Positions 42,642 through 52,332 are shown, counted from the stretch's first letter. The stretch: DNA of 55,238 bases from Ectothiorhodospiraceae bacterium (GCA_020831845.1 JAFIFV010000093.1:1-55238), one strand, 5' to 3'. Translations and numbers: made by a program. The notes: a model not told the origin generated them from the sequence alone.

Positions 42642-44909
42642 CTACTTCCCGGCCCTTACCAGCCCGCCCAGCCCGGCCTCGTCCAGCGCGGCATTCAGCA
42701 TCTGACGGACATCCTGCGGCCGCTCCATCTCCCAGGCTCTTGCCAGCAGACCGCGGGCATCGCTGCGGCTGAAGCTGCGAATGACCCATTTCACCCGCAG
42801 CAGGCTGGACACGCTCATGCTCAGCCCCTGCACGCCCATGCCAAGCAGCAGGATCGCGGCCGCCGGGTCGCCGGCCATGGCGCCGCATACCGTCACCGGC
42901 TTGTCATACGGCGCGACGGCCTTGATCACGTGATCCATGGCGGACAGGACTGCCGGGTGCAACTCATCGTAGAGATCCGCCACTCGGGCATTGTTCCGGT
43001 CCACGGCCAGCAGATACTGGGTAAGGTCGTTGGAGCCAATGGACACGAAATCCACCTTCCGCGCCAGCCGGTCCGCCAGATAGACCGCCGAGGGCACCTC
43101 TACCATCACCCCGACCTCAGGCATTTCCACGTCGACGCCCTCTTCCTGCAGTTCGTCGCGGGCGCGCTCCAGCAGCGCCACGGCTTCGTCCACCTCGGCC
43201 ATGCGGCTGACCATGGGAAACATCACGCGGAGATTGGCGCAGCCGGCGTTGGCACGCAGCATGGCGCGGAGCTGGGTCAGGAAGATTTCCGGATGATCAA
43301 GGGTCAGGCGGATGCCGCGCCAGCCCAGGAAAGGGTTCTCCTCCCGCACCGGGAAATAGGGCAGCGGCTTGTCTCCGCCCACGTCCAGTGTGCGCAGTAC
43401 GACCTTTCGGGGAATGAAGGGTTCCAGCACCTGGCGGTACACCAGGGTCTGTTCGTCCTCGCCGGGAAAGCGCTCCCGGACCATGAAGGGAAACTCGGTG
43501 CGGTGCAGACCGATGCCGTCACAGCCGCTGGCCAGGCTGGAGGTGATATCCGCCATCAGGCCGGTGTTGGCATACAGGCCCATCCTGTAGCCGCACGGCG
43601 TCTCTGCCGGCAGTTCCTTCAGCACCTGCAGCTCCCGGGAGAGCTCGGCGTCCTCCTTCAGCAGCCGGCGATACTCCTTCCTGGCCGCGCTGCCGGGCTC
43701 CACATGGATGCGACCGGCGTAGCCATCGACAATGATCTCCTTGCCATCCAGCCGCCCCACAGGCAGCTCGGCCACCCCCATCACCGCCGGAATGTTCAGC
43801 GCACGCGCCAGGATGGCCACGTGGGAGTTGCCCGAGCCGCGCGTGGTCACCACCCCCACCAGGTGATCGGTGGGAATCTCCGCCAGTTGCGAAGCACTGA
43901 TCTCCTCGCCCACCAGCACGGTACCCTTCGGTACGGCGCGCTGGTCGCCGGAGTCCAGTTGCAGGCGCATCAGGATGCGACGGCCGATGTCGCGGATGTC
44001 GCCGGCGCGCTCGCGCAGGTAAGGGTCCTCCATCTCGTCGAACACGCTGACGTGCTGGGCGATGCTGTCGCGCAGGGCGCCGGAGGCCCAGTTGCCTTCG
44101 CGGATTCGCTGGATGGTTCCGTGCACCAGGCTTTCACTGTCCAGCATCTTCAGGTAGACATCGAACAGGCTGTGCTCGTCGGACGGCACCGCATCCGCGA
44201 GCCGGTCCGCCATGTCCCGCACCTCCTGCTTGACGCCGTCCAGGGCGGCATGGAACAGGGCGATTTCCTTGTCCACGTTGCGAACCGGCCGGTCGGGCAC
44301 CGCGAACAGGTCTGCGGGCGAATAGGCCACCATGGCCCTCCCCATGGCCACGCCCGGCGCACCGGGGACACCGTTCAGCGCGCGCTTGCCAAGCGCAGCC
44401 CCATGCCCGGCCAGCAGGCTGGTGCCGCCCGTGGCCTCACCATGGGCGATGGCACCGGCCAACTGGGCAGCCATGGTCACGATGAAGGCCACCTCCTCCT
44501 CACCGAAGCGCCGGCGGGCGGTCTGCTGGACCACCAGCACGCCCAGCAGCCGCCGGAAATGGATGATGGGCGCACCGAGAAAGGAATGGAAACGCTCCTC
44601 CCCTGTTTCCGGGAAATAACGGAAACGCGGATGCGCTTCGGCGTTCTCCAGGTTCAACGGCTCCTTGCGCTCGCCGACCAGGCCGACCAGGCCCTCGTCC
44701 ATGCGCAGGCGCACCCGACCGACGGAGTCGGGGTTCAGGCCGCGGGTGGCCATCAGCACGTACTCCTGGGTCTCGGGATCCACCAGGTACACGGAGCACA
44801 CGTCCACCTGCGTGGACTCGGCCACGCGCTTGACGATGATATTCAGCGCGTGGTCCAGACCGCGGGCGGCGTTGACCTCCTGTACGATGCTGTGAAGCGT
44901 CTGCAGCAT
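42642..44909 (-). CDS. ptsP: PtsP, phosphoenolpyruvate-protein phosphotransferase of the nitrogen PTS
   Basis: Enzyme I of the nitrogen-related phosphotransferase system. An N-terminal GAF domain (about 15-150; VDVCSVYLVDPETQEYVLMA) precedes the Enzyme I region: the phospho-His domain with GNSHVAILARALNIPAV and the PEP-binding barrel (GCANLRVMFPMVSR, EVGVMVEVPSAVYLADRLAR, IGSNDLTQYLLAVDRNN, VCGAMAGDP). ATG 44909 (MLQTLHSIVQEVNAARGLDH) matches the family beginning and gives 755 residues; ATG 44954 would add 15. It follows rppH by 147 bases on the same strand, the conserved pairing. Confidence 0.95.
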   Translation of the reverse strand: MLQTLHSIVQEVNAARGLDHALNIIVKRVAESTQVDVCSVYLVDPETQEYVLMATRGLNPDSVGRVRLRMDEGLVGLVGERKEPLNLENAEAHPRFRYFPETGEERFHSFLGAPIIHFRRLLGVLVVQQTARRRFGEEEVAFIVTMAAQLAGAIAHGEATGGTSLLAGHGAALGKRALNGVPGAPGVAMGRAMVAYSPADLFAVPDRPVRNVDKEIALFHAALDGVKQEVRDMADRLADAVPSDEHSLFDVYLKMLDSESLVHGTIQRIREGNWASGALRDSIAQHVSVFDEMEDPYLRERAGDIRDIGRRILMRLQLDSGDQRAVPKGTVLVGEEISASQLAEIPTDHLVGVVTTRGSGNSHVAILARALNIPAVMGVAELPVGRLDGKEIIVDGYAGRIHVEPGSAARKEYRRLLKEDAELSRELQVLKELPAETPCGYRMGLYANTGLMADITSSLASGCDGIGLHRTEFPFMVRERFPGEDEQTLVYRQVLEPFIPRKVVLRTLDVGGDKPLPYFPVREENPFLGWRGIRLTLDHPEIFLTQLRAMLRANAGCANLRVMFPMVSRMAEVDEAVALLERARDELQEEGVDVEMPEVGVMVEVPSAVYLADRLARKVDFVSIGSNDLTQYLLAVDRNNARVADLYDELHPAVLSAMDHVIKAVAPYDKPVTVCGAMAGDPAAAILLLGMGVQGLSMSVSSLLRVKWVIRSFSRSDARGLLARAWEMERPQDVRQMLNAALDEAGLGGLVRAGK

Positions 44910-45056
44910 AGGCGTCTTGTCCTGATCCCGGCTGCAATGCAGCGGGATTTTCATGGCATCAGCTCAGGGCCGGTCAACACCCGAGGAACGGGAACGGTGC
45001 CAACCAGGCCTGGGGGCCGAAAGCGCGGTGCCGGCCCGGGCGCACCCGGGTTCCGC

Positions 45057-45599
45057 TCAGTTGCCGACTGACTGCCGGCGGCCGCGCCGCGCGCGTTGCG
45101 GTGCTTCGGGCGGTTCGGGAGCCCCTTCCGGAAAGATCAATGGTGCCAGTTCCCGAAGCGCACGGCGATAGACATGACGTTTGAAGAACACCACATCGTT
45201 GACGGGCTTCCAGTAGTCGACCCAGCGCCAGTCATCGAATTCGGGGCTGTCGCTGGCATCAAGCCGCACCGAGGATTCGGCCCCAACCAGCCGCAGCATG
45301 AACCAGAGCTGCTTCTGCCCGATACACAACGGCCTGCGGTGGCGTCTGATCAGATGACGGGGAAGGTGGTACCGCAGCCAGCGCGTGGTGGAGCCCACCA
45401 ATTCGACGTGATGAGGCTCCAGCCCCACTTCCTCGGCCAGCTCACGATACAGTGCCTGCTCCGGCGTCTCGTGTTCCTTGATGCCGCCCTGAGGGAACTG
45501 CCAGGCATTCTGACCGATGCGGCGGGCCCAGAAAACGCCCCCCTCACCGTTTGTCAGGATGATGCCCACATTGGCCCTGAAACCCTCGGAATCAATCAC
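45057..45599 (-). CDS. rppH: RNA pyrophosphohydrolase RppH
   Basis: Removes pyrophosphate from mRNA 5' ends, starting decay. Its 180 residues begin [17 protein letters not shown], the usual RppH start. The Nudix box fits GX5EX7REUXEEXGU, beginning [12 protein letters not shown] and including [10 protein letters not shown]. The downstream [13 protein letters not shown] and [10 protein letters not shown] stretches match RppH. The C-terminal tail is basic. It is divergent from the HAD phosphatase gene, with 134 bases between. Confidence 0.95.
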   Translation of the reverse strand: MIDSEGFRANVGIILTNGEGGVFWARRIGQNAWQFPQGGIKEHETPEQALYRELAEEVGLEPHHVELVGSTTRWLRYHLPRHLIRRHRRPLCIGQKQLWFMLRLVGAESSVRLDASDSPEFDDWRWVDYWKPVNDVVFFKRHVYRRALRELAPLIFPEGAPEPPEAPQRARRGRRQSVGN

Positions 45600-45733
45600 T
45601 TATCACTTTTTCCCAACCCTGATTATGTCACCTATTTTTCCATAGCTCGGCAAGACACGGCAAATACCGCGGCGGGAACGGTACAATCGCCGTGATACCG
45701 ACATCATCCACCCCGTGAAAGGATCTGTTAGAC

Positions 45734-46411
45734 GTGACTCTCGCCATTTTCGACCTGGACAACACGCTACTGGCAGGGGACAGCGATTACCTCTGGGGCC
45801 GCTTCCTGGTGGAACGAGGGCTGGTGGACCCGGAGCGCTACGAGGCCACCAACCGCCGCTTCTACCACGAATACCTGGACGGCACACTGGACGTGCACGA
45901 GTTCCTGCGGTTCGCGCTGGAGCCGCTAAGCCGCCATCCGGCGGAGCAGCTCCATCAATGGCGCCAGGAGTTCCTGGAGGAGAAGATCCGGCCGATCGTG
46001 CTGCAGCCGGCGCTGGACCTGGTGCGGGACCACGCCGAACGCGGGCACACGACGATGATCATTACCGCCACCAATCGCTTCGTCACCGATCCGATTGCGG
46101 CACTGTTCGGGGTCGACCACCTGCTGGCCACCACGCCCGAGCTCGTCGACGGCCGCTACACCGGCCGCATAGCCGACCGCCCCACCTTCCGCGAGGGCAA
46201 GGTGCTGGCACTGGACGACTGGCTTGCGGCACGCGGTCAGCGCCCGGCGCAGAGCTGGTTCTACAGCGACTCGCATAACGATCTGCCGCTGCTCGAGCGC
46301 GTGACCAACCCGGTGGCGGTGGATCCGGACGACACGCTTCGACAGACTGCCGCAGACCGGGGCTGGCCCACCATCAGCCTGCGCGATGGGAGTGCCGGGG
46401 GTCCGGCTTGA
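45734..46411 (+). CDS. HAD-IB family hydrolase (SerB-like)
   Basis: A 225-residue haloacid dehalogenase-superfamily hydrolase. Motif I is FDLDNTLL (nucleophile Asp7), motif II falls in TMIITATNRF, and motif IV is YSDSHNDLPLLE; RFVTDPIAALFGVDHLLAT is typical of subfamily IB. Similar proteins dephosphorylate histidinol phosphate, phosphoserine or related small molecules. The substrate here is open. It starts at GTG 45734, and its stop overlaps the next start (TTGA at 46408-46411). Confidence 0.88.
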   Translation: MTLAIFDLDNTLLAGDSDYLWGRFLVERGLVDPERYEATNRRFYHEYLDGTLDVHEFLRFALEPLSRHPAEQLHQWRQEFLEEKIRPIVLQPALDLVRDHAERGHTTMIITATNRFVTDPIAALFGVDHLLATTPELVDGRYTGRIADRPTFREGKVLALDDWLAARGQRPAQSWFYSDSHNDLPLLERVTNPVAVDPDDTLRQTAADRGWPTISLRDGSAGGPA

Positions 46412-46752
46412 TCAACGCCATCCTGTTCATCCTGCTGTGTCAGCTGGTGGGCGAGGTCACGGTGCAATTGCTGGAACTGCCCTTCCCCGGCCCGGTACTG
46501 GGCATGCTGCTGCTGTTCACCGGGCTGATGATACATGGCGGGGTACCGGCGCCGGTCAAGCAGGTCAGCGACACGCTGCTGCGCCACCTGGCGCTGCTTT
46601 TCGTTCCCGCCGGGGTGGGCCTGATGGTCCATTTCGGTCTGGTGGCCCGGGACTGGCTGCCAATACTGGCGGGCCTGGTGGGCAGCACCATCGCGGCACT
46701 GGCCGTCACGCTGCTGGCCATGCAATGGCTGATCAGGCGACGCGATGACTGA
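46408..46752 (+). CDS. lrgA: CidA/LrgA family membrane protein
   Basis: A 114-residue protein with four hydrophobic segments (INAILFILLCQLVGEVTVQL; PGPVLGMLLLFTGLMI; LRHLALLFVPAGVGLM; ILAGLVGSTIAALAVTLL). The FPGPVLGMLLL motif is diagnostic of holin-like CidA/LrgA proteins, which influence murein hydrolase activity or organic acid and pyruvate transport. It has a TTG start coupled to the HAD stop and overlaps lrgB by eight bases. Confidence 0.9.
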   Translation: MINAILFILLCQLVGEVTVQLLELPFPGPVLGMLLLFTGLMIHGGVPAPVKQVSDTLLRHLALLFVPAGVGLMVHFGLVARDWLPILAGLVGSTIAALAVTLLAMQWLIRRRDD

Positions 46753-47470
46753 GGACATCACGGATATCTGGGCGTTCCTGTCCACCAGCCCCCTGCTCTG
46801 GCTGACGATGACCCTGCTCGTCTTCCAGTTCAGCATCTGGCTGAACCGGCGCCTGGGTGGAAGCCCGGTGCTGCACCCCGTACTGCTCTCCATGGGATTG
46901 CTGATCGGCATCCTGCTGCTCACGGGCACCGACTACGACACCTATTTCGACGGCGCGCAGTTCATCCATTTCATGCTGGGCCCCGCAACGGTAGCCCTGG
47001 CCATTCCGCTGTACGAGAACCGCGCGCAGATCGCGGCCTTGCTGGTTCCGCTACTGGTGGCGGGCGTCGCCGGGGCCGCGACGGCGGCGATCACGGCGGT
47101 GCTGATTGCGGCGGCACTGGGCGCGGAGATCACCACGCTGATGTCGCTGGCGCCGAAATCGGTCACCTCGCCCATCGCCATGGGCGTGTCGGAAAAACTG
47201 GGTGGGTTACCGTCGCTCACCGCCGCCCTGGTGCTACTCACCGGCGCGATCGGCTGCATGACGGCACCCGCCGTGATCCGACTCCTACGCATCAGGGACG
47301 ACCGGGTAAAGGGCTTTGCCATGGGGATCACGGCGCACGGATTCGGCACCGCCCAGGCCTTCGGCATCAGCGCCACCGCCGGTGCGTTTGCCGGCCTGGG
47401 TCTGACAATGGCCGGCATCATCACCGCGTTCCTGTTGCCGCTGGTCGTGAACTGGCTGCCCGGCCTCTGA
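46745..47470 (+). CDS. lrgB: CidB/LrgB family membrane protein
   Basis: A 241-residue integral membrane partner of LrgA. Diagnostic stretches are MLGPATVALAIPLYENRAQI, SLAPKSVTSPIAMGVSEKLGG and AMGITAHGFGTAQAF, with about seven hydrophobic segments. It overlaps lrgA by eight bases, so both are made together. The LrgAB pair is associated with pyruvate uptake or control of autolysis. Confidence 0.92.
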   Translation: MTEDITDIWAFLSTSPLLWLTMTLLVFQFSIWLNRRLGGSPVLHPVLLSMGLLIGILLLTGTDYDTYFDGAQFIHFMLGPATVALAIPLYENRAQIAALLVPLLVAGVAGAATAAITAVLIAAALGAEITTLMSLAPKSVTSPIAMGVSEKLGGLPSLTAALVLLTGAIGCMTAPAVIRLLRIRDDRVKGFAMGITAHGFGTAQAFGISATAGAFAGLGLTMAGIITAFLLPLVVNWLPGL

Positions 47471-47484
47471 GAAATTGGACTGCC

Positions 47485-48033
47485 CTAATCGGTGAACAGC
47501 GGAAGGTGGGCGGCGGCGATGACCTGGCCGCCCTGGTCGGCATCGCCCTCGGTGCAGATGGCGGCGGTGCCGACGATCCGCCCGCCGGCCTGCTCCATCA
47601 GCGCCTGCATGCCCTGCAGCGTGGACCCGGTGCTGACCACGTCGTCCAGCAGCACCACCCGACGCCCTTCCACCAAGCGCCGGTCCTTCTCGTCCAGGTA
47701 CAGTGTCTGCGGTGAACCGGTGGTGATGGAAACGGTCGTGGCCTCCAGCGCATTCCCCATGTAGGGCTTGTAGCTCTTGCGCAGGACCACGTAGGGCCTG
47801 GAGACACGAACCGACAGGGCGTGGGCCAGGGGAATGCTCTTAGCCTCCGGCGTGACCAGCACATCGTATTCCAGCGTGGCCAGCTTCCCCGCCAGCACTG
47901 TGGCGGCCGCCTCGGCCAGCTCGGTGTCACCGAGGATGTTCAGCACGGCGATCCGCAACCCCTGCTTCACCTGGAACAGCGGCAGGTCCCGGCTAACAGC
48001 CCCGATGGTCACACGATAGGTATCCCGGCCCAT
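47485..48033 (-). CDS. Apt-like purine/pyrimidine phosphoribosyltransferase
   Basis: A type I phosphoribosyltransferase of 182 residues starting at ATG 48033 with GGAG upstream. The PRPP-binding motif VVLLDDVVSTGSTLQGMQAL is complete, and LVTPEAKSIPLAHALSVRVS followed by YVVLRKSYKPYMG resembles the Apt family. It probably joins a purine base to PRPP in salvage; the exact base cannot be told. It runs convergently with lrgB and lies just downstream of tRNA-Gly. The upstream extension through the tRNA gene is spurious. Confidence 0.85.
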   Translation of the reverse strand: MGRDTYRVTIGAVSRDLPLFQVKQGLRIAVLNILGDTELAEAAATVLAGKLATLEYDVLVTPEAKSIPLAHALSVRVSRPYVVLRKSYKPYMGNALEATTVSITTGSPQTLYLDEKDRRLVEGRRVVLLDDVVSTGSTLQGMQALMEQAGGRIVGTAAICTEGDADQGGQVIAAAHLPLFTD

Positions 48034-48102
48034 GTCAGCCAGCTCCGTCCCCGCATCAAACGAAAACACCCCGCGATGAGTCCACCGCGAGGCGCCGTTG
48101 CC

Positions 48103-48178
48103 TGGAGCGGGTGAAGGGACTCGAACCCTCGACCCCAACCTTGGCAAGGTTGTGCTCTACCAACTGAGCTACACCCGC
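48103..48178 (-). tRNA. tRNA-Gly (anticodon GCC)
   Basis: A 76-base cloverleaf on the minus strand with encoded CCA. The acceptor GCGGGTG pairs with CACCCGC, the D-arm has TAGCTCAGTTGGTAGAGC, the anticodon loop CTTGCCAA gives GCC at 48145-48143, and the T-arm has GGGTTCGAGTCCC. It is located between metE and the phosphoribosyltransferase gene. Confidence 0.98.
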
Positions 48179-48222
48179 CTGCTACCAGATGTCGGGCAGT
48201 TTATGAAAGCAGCCTCCAATGA

Positions 48223-50514
48223 TCAAGCCCGGGCGAGGCGGCCGCCCTCCTGCTCGGCACGCAACAGCTCCACGGCCGCCACCAGGTTGGCCAGCGCCTG
48301 CTCCACCTCGGGCCACTCGCGCGTCTTCAGTCCGCAATCCGGATTGGCCCACAACCGCTCCGCAGGCAGCACCTGCAGTGCCTTGCGCAGCAGTTCCAGC
48401 ATCTCGCCGGCACCGGGGACACGCGGCGAATGAATATCGTAGACGCCGGGGCCGATGGCGTTGGGATAACGGAACCCGGTAAAGGCCTCCAGCAGCCGCA
48501 TGCCCGACCGCGTGGCCTCGATGGTGATCACGTCCGCATCCAGTGCCGCGATGGACGGCATGATGTCGTTGAACTCCGAGTAGCACATGTGGGTATGGAT
48601 CTGGGTGCTATCGGCGACACCACTGCTGGCGACACGAAAGCTGTACGCTGCCCAGTCCAGGTAGCTCTGCCAGGCGGACCGGCGCAGGGGCAACCCCTCG
48701 CGCAGGGCGGGTTCGTCGATCTGGATGACCGGCAGGCCGGCGCGCTCAAGGTCCAGCACCTCGTCTCGCAGGGCCAGGGCCAGCTGCAGACAGACCTCCC
48801 GCTGGGGCAGGTCATCGCGGACGAAGGACCAGTGCAGCATCGTCACGGGCCCGGTCAGCATCCCCTTCATCGGCTTGTCGGTGAGTCCCTGGGCGTACAC
48901 CGCCCAGTCCACGGTCATCGGATTCGGGCGCGACACATCGCCGTAGAGGACAGGTGGTTTCACGCAGCGGCTGCCGTAGCTCTGTACCCAGCCGTACCGG
49001 GTGAACGCATAGCCGGACAACTGCTCGCCGAAATATTCCACCATGTCATTGCGTTCCGCTTCACCGTGTACCAGCACGTCCATGCCCAGCGCCTCCTGAC
49101 GGCGGACCGCATCGGCGATCTCGTCCCGCATCAGCTTGCGGTAAACGGCGTCAGGCAGACGGCCGGCGCGGTATTCACCACGCACCTTGCGAATCGCCGA
49201 TGTCTGGGGGAAAGAGCCGATGGTGGTGACCGGAAACAGCGGTAGCTGCAGACGCTGCTGCTGGAGACGGGCACGCTCGGCATAAGGCGTCTGCCGTTGA
49301 CCGGACTGTGCATCCAGGGCGGCCACACGTTCGCGGACGGCGGCATCATGCGTGCGCGCCGAATGCCTGCGGCTCTCCAGCGCCTGCCGGTTCTCCGCCA
49401 GGGCAGTCGCCACCGCATCCCGCCCTTCTGCGAGCGCCCGGCCGATCACGACTACCTCCCCCACCTTTTCCACCGCGTAGGCCATCCAGGACGTCAGCTC
49501 CGGGTCCAGCCCGTCCTCCTGGTCCAGCCGCACCGGGCTGTGCAGCAGCGAGCAGGACGGGCCAACCCACAACCGTTCGCCCAGTCGCGCCGCGAGCGGT
49601 TCCAGCGCATCCAGCACGCGCTCCAGATCCGTGCGCCAGACGTTGCGGCCGTCCACCACACCCAGAGACAACGCCTTGTAGGGAGGCAGCCTGTCCATCA
49701 GCGCGGTGGTGTCCCACGAGCCGTGCACCAGATCCACGTGCACCCCGTCGGTGGGCAAATGCATGGCGAGCTCCAGTTGCTCCCCGAGTTCGCCGAAATA
49801 GGTGGTCAGCATCAGCTTGACGCCGGGTACCTGAAGCCGGTGGTAGGCCTGCTCGTAGGCTCGCAGCGCTTCCTCGTCCAGCTCCGTGACCAGGCTCGGC
49901 TCGTCGAGCTGGACCCATTCGCAGCCGGCATCGCGCAGTTGCTCCAGCAATCGTCCGTAATGCGGGAGCAGTTCCTCCAGCAGCGCCAGTGCGCTGCCCT
50001 CGCCACTGTAGCGACTGAGCAGCAGGAAGGTCACCGGTCCCAGCAGCACCGGCTTCGCCCGGTATCCCAGCTCCCGTGCTTCCGCCACCTGCGCCAGCAG
50101 CGTGTCGGCGTGGAGGCGGAACCCCTGGCCGGGCGAGAGTTCCGGCACGATGTAGTGATAGTTGGTATCGAACCACTTGAGCATCGCGCACGGCGGCACG
50201 TCATCCCGGCCCGGCGCGCGCCCGCGGGCCATGTGGAATGCGGTATCCAGATCCGGCGTACTGCCGAAACGATCCGGGATGGCGCCGAACAGCATGGCCG
50301 TGTCCAGTACGCCGTCATACCAGGCAAAATCCCCGACCGGGAGGAGATCCAGGCCTGCATCCGCTTGCAGCTTCCAGTGCTCGCTCCGGAGTTCCGCACC
50401 TCGTCGCTCCAACGTCTGACGGCTGATTTCCTCCCGCCAGTAGGCCTCCACAGCCAGTTTCAGCTCCCGCCGCGCGCCAATACGCGGGAATCCGAGGTTG
50501 TGTGTTACCGCCAT
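48223..50514 (-). CDS. metE: Cobalamin-independent methionine synthase MetE
   Basis: Transfers methyl from 5-methyltetrahydropteroyl-triglutamate to homocysteine. Its 763 residues start at ATG 50514 ([20 protein letters not shown]). Both halves are present. The zinc-site motif begins with His in [13 protein letters not shown], continues with Glu in [11 protein letters not shown] and ends with Cys in [23 protein letters not shown] and [20 protein letters not shown] are also conserved. It is divergent from metR, with MetR boxes in the spacer. No cobalamin riboswitch precedes it. Confidence 0.96.
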   Translation of the reverse strand: MAVTHNLGFPRIGARRELKLAVEAYWREEISRQTLERRGAELRSEHWKLQADAGLDLLPVGDFAWYDGVLDTAMLFGAIPDRFGSTPDLDTAFHMARGRAPGRDDVPPCAMLKWFDTNYHYIVPELSPGQGFRLHADTLLAQVAEARELGYRAKPVLLGPVTFLLLSRYSGEGSALALLEELLPHYGRLLEQLRDAGCEWVQLDEPSLVTELDEEALRAYEQAYHRLQVPGVKLMLTTYFGELGEQLELAMHLPTDGVHVDLVHGSWDTTALMDRLPPYKALSLGVVDGRNVWRTDLERVLDALEPLAARLGERLWVGPSCSLLHSPVRLDQEDGLDPELTSWMAYAVEKVGEVVVIGRALAEGRDAVATALAENRQALESRRHSARTHDAAVRERVAALDAQSGQRQTPYAERARLQQQRLQLPLFPVTTIGSFPQTSAIRKVRGEYRAGRLPDAVYRKLMRDEIADAVRRQEALGMDVLVHGEAERNDMVEYFGEQLSGYAFTRYGWVQSYGSRCVKPPVLYGDVSRPNPMTVDWAVYAQGLTDKPMKGMLTGPVTMLHWSFVRDDLPQREVCLQLALALRDEVLDLERAGLPVIQIDEPALREGLPLRRSAWQSYLDWAAYSFRVASSGVADSTQIHTHMCYSEFNDIMPSIAALDADVITIEATRSGMRLLEAFTGFRYPNAIGPGVYDIHSPRVPGAGEMLELLRKALQVLPAERLWANPDCGLKTREWPEVEQALANLVAAVELLRAEQEGGRLARA

Positions 50515-50570
50515 GTCCCGATCCTCTTGCACCTGAAGTGAATGGAGGCATTGTGGGCGCACCAGTTACG

Positions 50571-50583
50571 TGAAACAATTTGT
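50571..50583 (-). promoter_or_regulatory. MetR-type box, metE-proximal
   Basis: TGAAACAATTTGT fits the MetR consensus TGAA-N5-TTCA except for the last two bases. It overlaps a possible -35 element (TTGTTT on the minus strand, 17 bases before CACAAT) for metE. Confidence 0.5.
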
Positions 50584-50601
50584 ATATCTTCAGACTTACA
50601 A

Positions 50602-50614
50602 TGAATTTTATTCA
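50602..50614 (+). promoter_or_regulatory. MetR box overlapping the metR start
   Basis: TGAATTTTATTCA is a perfect TGAA-N5-TTCA palindrome. Its last base is the first base of the metR ATG and it overlaps the candidate -10 TACAAT (50597-50602), as expected for autorepression. Confidence 0.7.
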
Positions 50615-51531
50615 TGTTCCTGGAATTGCGTCATCTGCGCGGCCTGAAAGCGATCCAGACCCAGGGCAGCCTGTCCCGCGCGGCGGACCGCCTGCACCTG
50701 ACCCAGTCGGCGCTGTCCCATCAGATCCGTAGCCTGGAGGACTACTTCGGCACACCGCTGTTCTTCCGCAAGACGCGGCCGTTGCGCTGGACGCCGGCCG
50801 GCGAACAGCTGCTGGCGCTGGCGGACGAGCTGCTGCCTCGGGCTGAAGCCGCGGAACGAACGCTGAAAGACACCGGCGCCGGCCAGCAGGGCCGGCTGCA
50901 TATGGCGGTGGAATGCCACAGCTGCTTCGACTGGCTGATGCCCACCATGGACCGCTATCGCCAGGACTGGCCGCAAGTCGAGCTGGACCTGTCCATGGGG
51001 TTCAGCTTCCATCCGCTGCCGGCGCTCTACCGCGGCGAAGTGGATCTGGTCATCACGTCGGACCCGGAGGAACTGGGCGGCCTGGACTACGTGCCCCTGT
51101 TCCGCTACGAGATGCTGCTGGCCGTGGCCGCCCAGCACCCGTTGGCCGGCAAGCGCTGGGTGGAGCCGGAGGATCTCGCCGGCGAGACAGTCATCAGCTA
51201 TCCGGTATGCCGCAACCGCCTGGACATCTACCACCGCTTCCTCGATCCGGCCGGAGTTCAACCGGTCGCGGAGCGCACCGCCGAGCTGACGGTGATGCTC
51301 ATCCAACTGGTGGCCAACCGGCGCGGCATCTCGGCCTTACCGAACTGGGCCTTGCAGGAGTATCTGGGCCGTGACAACCTCAGGGCACTGCAACTGGGGC
51401 CAGACGGACTCTGGAGCACGCTTTACGCCGCCATCCGCAGCGAGGACCGCGACGCCCCCTACATGGACGCCTTCATCCGCCTGGCCCGGGAACGCACCAG
51501 TCAGACCCTCAGCGGAATAGAACCGCTGTAG
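50614..51531 (+). CDS. metR: MetR, LysR-type activator of methionine synthesis
   Basis: A LysR-type regulator of 305 residues that activates metE and other met genes with homocysteine as co-effector. The helix-turn-helix reads LKAIQTQGSLSRAADRLHLT then SALSHQIRSLE. The MetR-specific segment MAVECHSCFDWLMPTMDRYR and PVCRNRLDIYHRFL are recognisable. The divergent arrangement with metE and the TGAA-N5-TTCA boxes support the name. The frame ends about 520 bases before the riboswitch that precedes nrdA. Confidence 0.94.
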   Translation: MFLELRHLRGLKAIQTQGSLSRAADRLHLTQSALSHQIRSLEDYFGTPLFFRKTRPLRWTPAGEQLLALADELLPRAEAAERTLKDTGAGQQGRLHMAVECHSCFDWLMPTMDRYRQDWPQVELDLSMGFSFHPLPALYRGEVDLVITSDPEELGGLDYVPLFRYEMLLAVAAQHPLAGKRWVEPEDLAGETVISYPVCRNRLDIYHRFLDPAGVQPVAERTAELTVMLIQLVANRRGISALPNWALQEYLGRDNLRALQLGPDGLWSTLYAAIRSEDRDAPYMDAFIRLARERTSQTLSGIEPL

Positions 51532-51599
51532 TGCCCTCGGAGTGCAGCAATGCGTGCTGTCTGGCTTTGGCGGCCTGGGTATGGTGACTCTGCGTTATC

Positions 51600-51943
51600 C
51601 GGCCGTTGGCCGGATTGGTGGCAATCGCCTCCGGCGATTACCACCCTGCGCCGGAGCCACCTCTTGGGATTGCCACCGAGGCAAGGCCGTAGGCGGGGAC
51701 ATGTCTGCGGACTGTCGGCGAGAGGGGCGAGGCCGAAACGGGAAAAGCACCGCTTTTCCCGGCCGAGCGGGCTGGCCATGGATGGCCAGCCCTGGCCCTA
51801 CAAGCGAAGCAGGATTGCGTAGCGCAATAGGCGCCGACAAGCCCCCATGGATGGGTTCACGGCGTGTCCGCAGACATGTCACCGCCCATGGCCGGAACCA
51901 GACCACCCAACGGTGCGCATCGCTGCGCTCTGAGCACCCTACG
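51600..51943. repeat. Composite REP-like hairpin cluster in the metR-nrdA spacer
   Basis: The 51532-52040 spacer holds no credible gene but is full of hairpins: 51617-51645 (13-bp arms, one mismatch); GGGAAAAGC/GCTTTTCCC at 51740-51760; GGGCTGGCCAT/ATGGCCAGCCC at 51769-51792; and a perfect 15-bp inverted pair GACATGTCTGCGGAC (51698-51712) with its complement at 51866-51880 enclosing the previous two. The right part (51853-51943) recurs inverted at 55141-55238. This is a repeat-element assembly; short frames crossing it are artefacts. Confidence 0.65.
51853..51943 (+). repeat. Left copy of the repeat flanking nrdA
   Basis: It begins GGGTTCACGGCGTGTCCG and ends GTGCGCATCGCTGCGCTCTG-A-GCACCCTACG. 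The same two ends, with one mismatch, occur in inverse orientation at 55141-55238; the middle 40 or so bases differ. Each end is GC-rich and partly self-complementary. Confidence 0.7.
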
Positions 51944-52054
51944 CCTGGGAGGAGGTGCACAGGAGCGAAAACAAGGACTTGGAAACGGCCTGAAAACACC
52001 ACTTGTTCTGGCCGAAAAACCCCTATATCTTGTCTCCATCCTCACCAGAAACAC

Positions 52055-52190
52055 CACATATGGTGAACTGGTTGCGAGGGGAACACCGGTGAGAATCCGG
52101 GGCTGTCGCGCAACGGTGTGATGGCGGAGCGCCACCCAGGCGGTTCGACCATCGAGCCCGAATACCTCCGAGGACTGCCAGGAACCTTCG
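52055..52190 (+). promoter_or_regulatory. Cobalamin riboswitch upstream of nrdA
   Basis: Conserved adenosylcobalamin-riboswitch segments occur in order: GGGGAACACCGGTGAGAATC at 52078, CTGTCGCGCAACGGTG at 52103, the GCGCCACCC segment at 52130 (degenerate form of the GCCACTG box), and a closing CGAATACCTCC at 52159. The paired arms CACCGGTG...ATCCGGGG fit the usual core helices. It lies about 145 bases before nrdA. The boundaries are approximate. Confidence 0.82.
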
Positions 52191-52304
52191 CGCCAAAGGT
52201 CACTGGGGAAGGATCGAATCCGACAGGTGGATTGTGGGCACGGCAGTGACGCCGGACGCCCCGTCCGCACAGGAAGACATCCCTACCCGCATTCCCGCGA
52301 TGGT

Positions 52305-52328
52305 TCCTCCGAAAGGACGACAGGAGGA
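52305..52328 (+). promoter_or_regulatory. Hairpin covering the nrdA ribosome binding site
   Basis: TCCTCC (52305-52310) can pair with the Shine-Dalgarno GGAGGA (52323-52328) across a 12-base loop, and a competing TCCT/AGGA pairing exists inside it. This suits translational control by the upstream riboswitch. Confidence 0.5.
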
Positions 52329-52332
52329 CACC

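Noticed and set aside
48098..48147. N-terminal extension of the phosphoribosyltransferase through the tRNA-Gly gene.
   Set aside because: The extension would be tRNA sequence; ATG 48033 has a ribosome site and begins the conserved domain.
51542..52270. Several frames of 85-175 codons between metR and nrdA.
   Set aside because: They run through hairpin repeats and the riboswitch, have no ribosome sites and show no protein features.
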